NCBI GenBank assembly: GCA_965200525.1
Contig: OZ241368.1
Location: forward strand, 6,076,001-6,140,000
Source of the DNA: JANNPJ01 sp965200525
GTDB taxonomy: Bacteria > Actinomycetota > Actinomycetes > Actinomycetales > Kineosporiaceae
Reading direction: 5' to 3'
Length of the DNA: 64,000 nt
The notes below the pieces were generated by a model, which saw nothing but the letters and a program-made list of their open reading frames with translations, did not search any database and had not been told where the DNA came from. Position numbers and translations under genes: made by a program. Shown one piece after another: positions 59,497-64,000 of the stretch (its first letter is position 1; each line of letters starts with the position of its first letter).

Positions 59497-61187
59497 TGGC
59501 GACCGACCTCGCCGACACCCAGCTGGCCGGCGTCGAGGGCGACGACCGGTACAAGTGGGTGGCGCTGTCCAACACCACGCTCGGCTCGTTCATGGCCACC
59601 CTGGACGGGTCGATCGTGATCGTCTCGCTGCCGGCCATCTTCCGCGGGATCGGCCTCGATCCGCTGGGGTCGGGCAACATCAGCTACCTGCTCTGGATGA
59701 TCATGGGTTATCTGCTGGTCCAAGCCGTGCTGGTGGTCAGCGTGGGCCGGCTCGGCGACATGGTCGGGCGGGTCCGGATCTACAACCTCGGCTTCGTGGT
59801 CTTCACCCTGGCCTCGATCGCGCTGTCGCTCGACCCGGCCCACGGCCGGCCCGGGGCCTTGTGGCTGATCGGCTGGCGGGTGGTGCAGGCGGCCGGGGGA
59901 TCGATGCTGATGGCGAACTCGGCCGCGATCCTGACCGACGCCTTCCCGGCCCGCCAGCGCGGCATGGCTCTCGGGATCAACCAGATCGCCGCCCTCTCGG
60001 GGCAGTTCTTCGGTCTGGTCGCGGGCGGTCTGCTGGCTGCCTGGGACTGGCGGGCGGTGTTCTGGATCAACGTGCCGATCGGGGTCTTCGGCACCGTCTG
60101 GGCCTACCGCAACCTGCGCGACACCGGCGAGCGGCACCCGGGGCGGATCGACTGGTGGGGCAATGTCTGCTTCGCCGGCGGGGCCGGCCTGGTGCTGGTC
60201 TCGATCACTTACGGAATCCAGCCGGCCGGCGGCCACACCATGGGCTGGACCAGCCCTCGGGTGCTCGGCGGGCTGATCGTCGGGGTGCTTCTGCTGGCCG
60301 CGTTCGCGCTGGTCGAGACCCGGGTCGCGCAGCCGATGTTCGACCTGGCCCTGTTCCGGATCCGGGCCTACGCGGCCGGGGCGGCGGCCAACCTGCTCGG
60401 CTCGATCGCCCGCGGCGGGCTGCAGTTCATGCTGATCATCTGGCTGCAGGGCATCTGGCTGCCGCTGCACGGCTACGACTACGCCGACACCCCGCTGTGG
60501 GCCGGGATCTTCCTGCTGCCGCTGACCGCCGGCTTCCTGATCGCCGGGCCGACCAGCGGCTACCTCTCCGACCGGTTCGGCGCCCGGGCCTTCGCCACCG
60601 GCGGCCTGCTGCTGTTCTCGGTCAGCTTCGTCGGGCTGCTGTTCCTGCCGGTCGACTTTCCGTACCCGCTGTTCGCCCTGCTGATCCTGATCAACGGGAT
60701 CGGCTCGGGCATGTACTCGGCGCCGAACACCTCCTCGATGATGGGCAGCGTGCCAGCCCGCCAGCGAGGTGCGGCGGCCGGCATGCGGGCCACGTTCCAG
60801 AACTCGGGGACGTCGCTCTCGATCGGCGTCTTCTTCTCGCTGCTGATCACCGGCCTGGCCGCCAGCCTGCCGCACACCCTGACCGCCGGCCTGGAGGGCC
60901 AGGGGGTGCCCGGGCCGATCGCCGAGCAGGTGGGGTCGCTGCCGCCGGTGTCGACCGTGTTCTCGGCGTTCCTCGGGATCAACCCGATCCAGAACCTGCT
61001 CGGCCCCAGCGGCGTGCTCGACCGGTTGCCGGCCCACAACGTCGCCGTCCTGACCGGCCGCGAGTTCTTCCCCGAGCTGATCACCGGCCCGTTCCACCAC
61101 GGCCTGGTGATCGTGTTCGCGGCGGCCGCGGTGATGGGTCTGCTGGCCGCGATCGCCTCCCTGGTCCGCGGCCCCCGCCCCGTCTGA
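59496..61187 (+). CDS. MFS drug/proton antiporter (DHA2 family, 14 helices)
   Basis: 563 residues with 14 predicted helices. DHA2 motifs are LDGSIVIVSLPAIF (motif D1, LDxTIVNVALP-like), LGDMVGRVRIYNLGF (motif A), WRVVQAAGGSMLMANSAAILTDAFPARQRGMALGINQ and GGLLAAWDWRAVFWINVPIG (motif C region). The loop TLTAGLEGQGVPG near 450 is extracellular. Translationally coupled to a MarR repressor, it likely exports drugs. Confidence 0.94.
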   Translation: MATDLADTQLAGVEGDDRYKWVALSNTTLGSFMATLDGSIVIVSLPAIFRGIGLDPLGSGNISYLLWMIMGYLLVQAVLVVSVGRLGDMVGRVRIYNLGFVVFTLASIALSLDPAHGRPGALWLIGWRVVQAAGGSMLMANSAAILTDAFPARQRGMALGINQIAALSGQFFGLVAGGLLAAWDWRAVFWINVPIGVFGTVWAYRNLRDTGERHPGRIDWWGNVCFAGGAGLVLVSITYGIQPAGGHTMGWTSPRVLGGLIVGVLLLAAFALVETRVAQPMFDLALFRIRAYAAGAAANLLGSIARGGLQFMLIIWLQGIWLPLHGYDYADTPLWAGIFLLPLTAGFLIAGPTSGYLSDRFGARAFATGGLLLFSVSFVGLLFLPVDFPYPLFALLILINGIGSGMYSAPNTSSMMGSVPARQRGAAAGMRATFQNSGTSLSIGVFFSLLITGLAASLPHTLTAGLEGQGVPGPIAEQVGSLPPVSTVFSAFLGINPIQNLLGPSGVLDRLPAHNVAVLTGREFFPELITGPFHHGLVIVFAAAAVMGLLAAIASLVRGPRPV

Positions 61188-61195
61188 CCTGGGAG

Positions 61196-61722
61196 CTATC
61201 CGATCGAGGCGGCCCAGTCGGGCAGGGTGCCGAACACCGATCGGGCCGGCCCGGTACGGCAGCGGTCGATCACCAGGTAGGGCACGGCCCATTCCTCGTA
61301 GAGGTCCCGCTTGGCGGTCAGATCGGTGCGGCGGGTGGACGGCGAGGTGACCTCCACGACCAGCACCAGCCCCTGCGGGGAGACGCCGAGCCCGTTCCGG
61401 ACGGCGTGGCCCGGATCAGCCACAGCGACGTCCGGGATGACGATGGTCTTGTCGTGCTGGACCACGTACAGTCCAGCGAACACCTTCAGACCGTCGGGAA
61501 TGGTTGAACGCATGGCCGCGACCAGGTCGACGATGATCTCTGGTGCTCCAGATCCCCGAGGGGCGTCACGTACAGGCTCCCGACAATCAGTTCGGTACGT
61601 CCGAGGTCGTCCTGCTCGGGCAGATCGTCGATGGTCAGCGGCCGGGTCCGGGCCAGGCGCATGAGGGTTGCCTCGGCCAGCACAGCACCCAGTTCGGTGT
61701 GTTCCGGCGGTTCAGCGCTCAC
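61196..61722 (-). pseudogene. Frameshifted Uma2 family (PD-(D/E)XK-like) gene
   Basis: Two ORFs together cover a Uma2 protein. The first part (LTIDDLPEQDDLGRTELIVGSLYVTPLGDLEHQR) runs out of frame near 61535; the second (IIVDLVAAMRSTIPDGLKVFAGLYVVQHDKTIVIPDVAVADPG, VLVVEVTSPSTRRTDLTAKRDLYEEWAVPYLVID) continues in the next frame. One base inserted near 61535-61540 would restore a protein of about 175 residues, the family norm. Conserved Glu, Asp and PEV-ES residues are all kept. Either a one-base deletion or a sequencing error. Confidence 0.85.
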
Positions 61723-61790
61723 ACCGTCCTCCAGGCCAGGTGCAGGTCTCGAGCGTACGCGGTCGGGGCCCCAGCTGGCATGCTGCGCCG

Positions 61791-62321
61791 ATGACCCCGC
61801 AGCAGAGCACGACCGACTCGGACTGGGAGCAGCGGATGGCGCTGCTCTGGACCACGCTCGACGACGTCGACCCGGAGGACTTCCGGACCCGGATCGCCGA
61901 GCTGGCCGCCGAGCAGCCCGACCCGGCGATCGCCCGGTTCGAGCTGGGCGCGGCCAACGACTCGACCGGCCGGCCCGAGGTCGCCGTCCCGCTGTACCAG
62001 GCCGCGCTGGCCACCGGGCTGACCGGGCTGCGCCGCCGCCGGGCCGTGATCCAGCAGGCCAGCTCGATCCGCAACCTGGGCCGACCGGAGGAGAGCCTGG
62101 CCCTGCTGACCGCCGAGCAGGCCCGGCCGGACGACCAGCTCGACGACGCCGAGCGCGAGCTGGCCGACGCCGTCACCTGCACCCTGGCCCTGGTGCTGGC
62201 CGACCTCGGCCGGGAACGGGAGGCGGCGAGCCTGGCGATCGGGGCCCTGGCCCGCCATCTGCCCCGGTACAACCGCTCGATGACGAATTACGCCCGGGCC
62301 CTGGTCGAGCCGGCCGAGTGA
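61791..62321 (+). CDS. TPR-like helical protein
   Basis: 176 residues, all helical. Repeated helix-turn-helix segments (IARFELGAANDSTGRPEVAVPLYQAALATGL, RRRRAVIQQASSIRNLGRPEESLALL, ADAVTCTLALVLADLGREREAASLAIGALARHL) fit tetratricopeptide repeats. The C-terminal RYNRSMTNYARALVE is conserved in a small actinobacterial family. It probably mediates protein interaction; no enzymatic motif. Confidence 0.8.
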   Translation: MTPQQSTTDSDWEQRMALLWTTLDDVDPEDFRTRIAELAAEQPDPAIARFELGAANDSTGRPEVAVPLYQAALATGLTGLRRRRAVIQQASSIRNLGRPEESLALLTAEQARPDDQLDDAERELADAVTCTLALVLADLGREREAASLAIGALARHLPRYNRSMTNYARALVEPAE

Positions 62322-62334
62322 CTCCCGGCCGACG

Positions 62335-62352
62335 GGAATGGCTGCCCATTCC
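62335..62352 (+). terminator. Hairpin after the TPR-like gene
   Basis: GGAATGG and CCATTCC form a 7-bp perfect stem with a CTGC loop, 14 bases after the stop codon and 38 bases before the next start. Confidence 0.5.
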
Positions 62353-62390
62353 ATGTAGTTGACTGAGCAACGACTACTGGGAGATGTGAG

Positions 62391-63515
62391 ATGCAGTTCG
62401 GGATTTTCACCGTCGGCGACGTCACCACCGACCCCACGACCGGCCAGGCGCCCACCGAGCACGAGCGGATCAAGGCGATGGTGGCCATCGCGCAGAAGGC
62501 CGAGGAGGTGGGCCTCGACGTCTTCGCCACCGGCGAGCACCACAACCCGCCGTTCGTGCCGTCGTCGCCGACCACCCTGCTCGCCTACATCGCGGCCCGG
62601 ACCGACAAACTGCTGCTCTCGACCTCCACCACGCTGATCACCACCAACGACCCGGTGAAGATCGCCGAGGACTACGCGATGCTGCAGCACCTGGCCGACG
62701 GCCGGATCGACCTGATGCTCGGCCGGGGCAACACCGGGCCGGTCTACCCGTGGTTCGGGCAGGACATCCGGCAGGGCATCCCGCTGGCGGTGGAGCACTA
62801 CGCGCTGCTGCACCGGCTCTGGCGCGAGGATGTCATCGACTGGGAGGGCCAGTTCCGCGGTCCGTTGCAGGGCTTCACGTCCACCCCGCGACCGCTGGAC
62901 GACGTCCCCCCGTTCGTCTGGCACGGCTCGATCCGCAGCCCTGAGATCGCCGAGCAGGCGGCCTACTACGGGGACGGCTTCTTCGCCAACCACATCTTCT
63001 GGCCGAAGGAGCACTTCATGCGGCTGATCCGGTTCTACCGCGAGCGTTACGCCCACTACGGGCACGGCACCCCCGAGCAGGCCGTCGTCGGGCTCGGCGG
63101 CCAGGCCTTCATCAGCAAGAACAGCCAGGACGCCGTCCGGAAGTTCCGGCCTTACTTCGACAACGCGCCGGTCTACGGCCACGGCCCGTCGCTGGAGGAC
63201 TTCACCGACCAGACGCCGCTGAGCGTGGGCAGCCCGCAGGAGGTCATCGACAAGACGCTGACCTTCCGCGAGCACTTCGGCGACTACCAGCGCCAGCTGT
63301 TCCTGATGGACCACGCCGGCCTGCCGCTGAAGACCGTGCTGGAACAGCTCGACCTGCTCGGCGAGGAGGTCGTGCCCGTCCTGCGCCGCGAGCTCGACGC
63401 GCTGCGCCCGGCCGGGGTGCCGCAGGCGCCCACCCACCAGAGCCTCACCGCGGCCAAACTCGCGGCCGAGACGGCCGCCGTCGCCGGGGCCGACCTGAGC
63501 GAGGTCCGGCGATGA
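62391..63515 (+). CDS. LLM-class flavin-dependent monooxygenase
   Basis: 374 residues of bacterial luciferase-like fold. MQFGIFTVGDVTTDPTTGQAP, DVFATGEHHNPPFVPSSPTTLLAYIAART and HLADGRIDLMLGRGNTGPVYPWFGQDIRQG match the CE1758-like branch of the family; the C-terminal SVGSPQEVIDKTL segment is also typical. It needs reduced FMN from a partner. The stop overlaps the FMN reductase start (ATGA), so the two form a two-component monooxygenase. Confidence 0.92.
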   Translation: MQFGIFTVGDVTTDPTTGQAPTEHERIKAMVAIAQKAEEVGLDVFATGEHHNPPFVPSSPTTLLAYIAARTDKLLLSTSTTLITTNDPVKIAEDYAMLQHLADGRIDLMLGRGNTGPVYPWFGQDIRQGIPLAVEHYALLHRLWREDVIDWEGQFRGPLQGFTSTPRPLDDVPPFVWHGSIRSPEIAEQAAYYGDGFFANHIFWPKEHFMRLIRFYRERYAHYGHGTPEQAVVGLGGQAFISKNSQDAVRKFRPYFDNAPVYGHGPSLEDFTDQTPLSVGSPQEVIDKTLTFREHFGDYQRQLFLMDHAGLPLKTVLEQLDLLGEEVVPVLRRELDALRPAGVPQAPTHQSLTAAKLAAETAAVAGADLSEVRR

Positions 63516-64000
63516 CCACCCGGATCGCCGTGATCACCGCGGGCCTGAGCCGGCCGTCGTCCACCCGGCTGCTCGGTGAGCAGCTGGCCGCCGCCGCCCG
63601 GCGATCCCTGGCGGCGGCCGGCACCGAGGTCGAGGTCGACGTCGTGGAGCTGCGCGACCTGGCTCACGACGTGGTCAACAACCTGCTCACCGGGTTCCCG
63701 CCGCCCGCCCTGGCCCAGGCGATCGAGCAGGTCACCTCGGCCGACGCCCTGATCGCGGTGACGCCGATCTTCAGCGCCTCCTACAGCGGGCTGTTCAAGT
63801 CGTTCTTCGACGTCGTCGACCCCGACGCCCTGGCCGGCAAGCCGGTGCTGATCGGGGCCACCGGCGGGTCGCAGCGGCATTCGCTGGCCCTGGAGTACGC
63901 CGTCCGCCCGCTGTTCAGCTACCTGCGGGCCGAGGTGGTGCCGACTGCGATCTACGCCGCCTCGGCCGACTGGGGCACCGGCTCCGGCACGCAGAACGCC
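63512..64000 (+). CDS. NAD(P)H-dependent FMN reductase (partial, cut by window end)
   Basis: At least 163 residues, continuing past the right edge. The flavodoxin-like start RIAVITAGLSRPSSTRLLGEQLA and the flavin-binding SADALIAVTPIFSASYSGLFKSFFDVVDPDALAGKPVLIGATGG match the CE1759-like FMN reductase family. It reduces FMN for the upstream luciferase-like oxygenase. Coupled by a four-base ATGA overlap. Confidence 0.92.
   Translation, partial: MTTRIAVITAGLSRPSSTRLLGEQLAAAARRSLAAAGTEVEVDVVELRDLAHDVVNNLLTGFPPPALAQAIEQVTSADALIAVTPIFSASYSGLFKSFFDVVDPDALAGKPVLIGATGGSQRHSLALEYAVRPLFSYLRAEVVPTAIYAASADWGTGSGTQNA

Noticed and set aside
1..64000. tRNA, rRNA, CRISPR arrays, IS elements and prophage genes
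   Set aside because: None was recognised by eye; no transposase, integrase, spacer-repeat array or cloverleaf-like sequence was seen.

Overview
This 64 kb window is GC-rich chromosomal DNA from an actinomycete. The evidence is the codon bias, frequent GTG starts, translationally coupled GTGA/ATGA gene overlaps, two 'conservon' signalling clusters (sensor kinase, roadblock, DUF742, small GTPase), an ECF sigma factor of the SigE type and several secreted proteins. Housekeeping genes (mdh, zwf, aroQ) are spread through it, and no IS element, phage, CRISPR array, rRNA or tRNA was seen. Genus cannot be fixed from the sequence alone.

Layout. 1-4045 (minus): conservon 1, led by an unknown 207-residue protein and running off the left edge at the start of its GTPase. 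4258-6008: a permease/partner pair of the YcgR/YcgQ type. 6192-13764: a secreted 5'-nucleotidase and an 1849-residue protein joining a Ser/Thr kinase, an ATPase, two GAF domains and a diguanylate cyclase. 13850-19671: malate dehydrogenase, a flavin monooxygenase, an AlkZ-like protein, then a MarR regulator coupled to an ABC exporter. 19776-25364: an NlpC/P60 hydrolase behind a cyclic-di-AMP riboswitch, a short-chain dehydrogenase with a degenerate active site, a sedolisin protease and a large secreted protein that looks like a subtilase without its catalytic domain. 25668-30577: ECF sigma factor with a coupled membrane protein, DUF2237, TetR with a divergent DUF1304 gene and a perfect palindromic operator, and an M1 peptidase. 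30711-36135 (minus): complete conservon 2 followed by an orphan glycine-betaine-type binding lipoprotein.

36136-36958 is an 820-base non-coding region with several inverted repeats. 36959-43205 holds aroQ, a MarR/YbhB divergent pair with twin operators, acetyltransferases, an ankyrin protein, a broken AbiEi/DUF559-like gene and an M24 peptidase. 43375-50907 carries a CYTH-CHAD protein, zwf, an isochorismatase-like hydrolase and a four-gene ABC transporter/two-component operon. 51033-64000 carries a beta-propeller protein, a second NarL-type two-component pair, small enzymes, a MarR/MFS efflux pair, a frameshifted Uma2 gene, a TPR-like protein and an LLM flavin monooxygenase with its FMN reductase (cut by the right edge).

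Regulation is the dominant theme: two conservons, two two-component systems, one ECF sigma factor, five MarR/TetR regulators, a c-di-AMP riboswitch and a c-di-GMP cyclase fused to a Ser/Thr kinase. All functions are inferred from sequence motifs recognised by eye; no database search was run.
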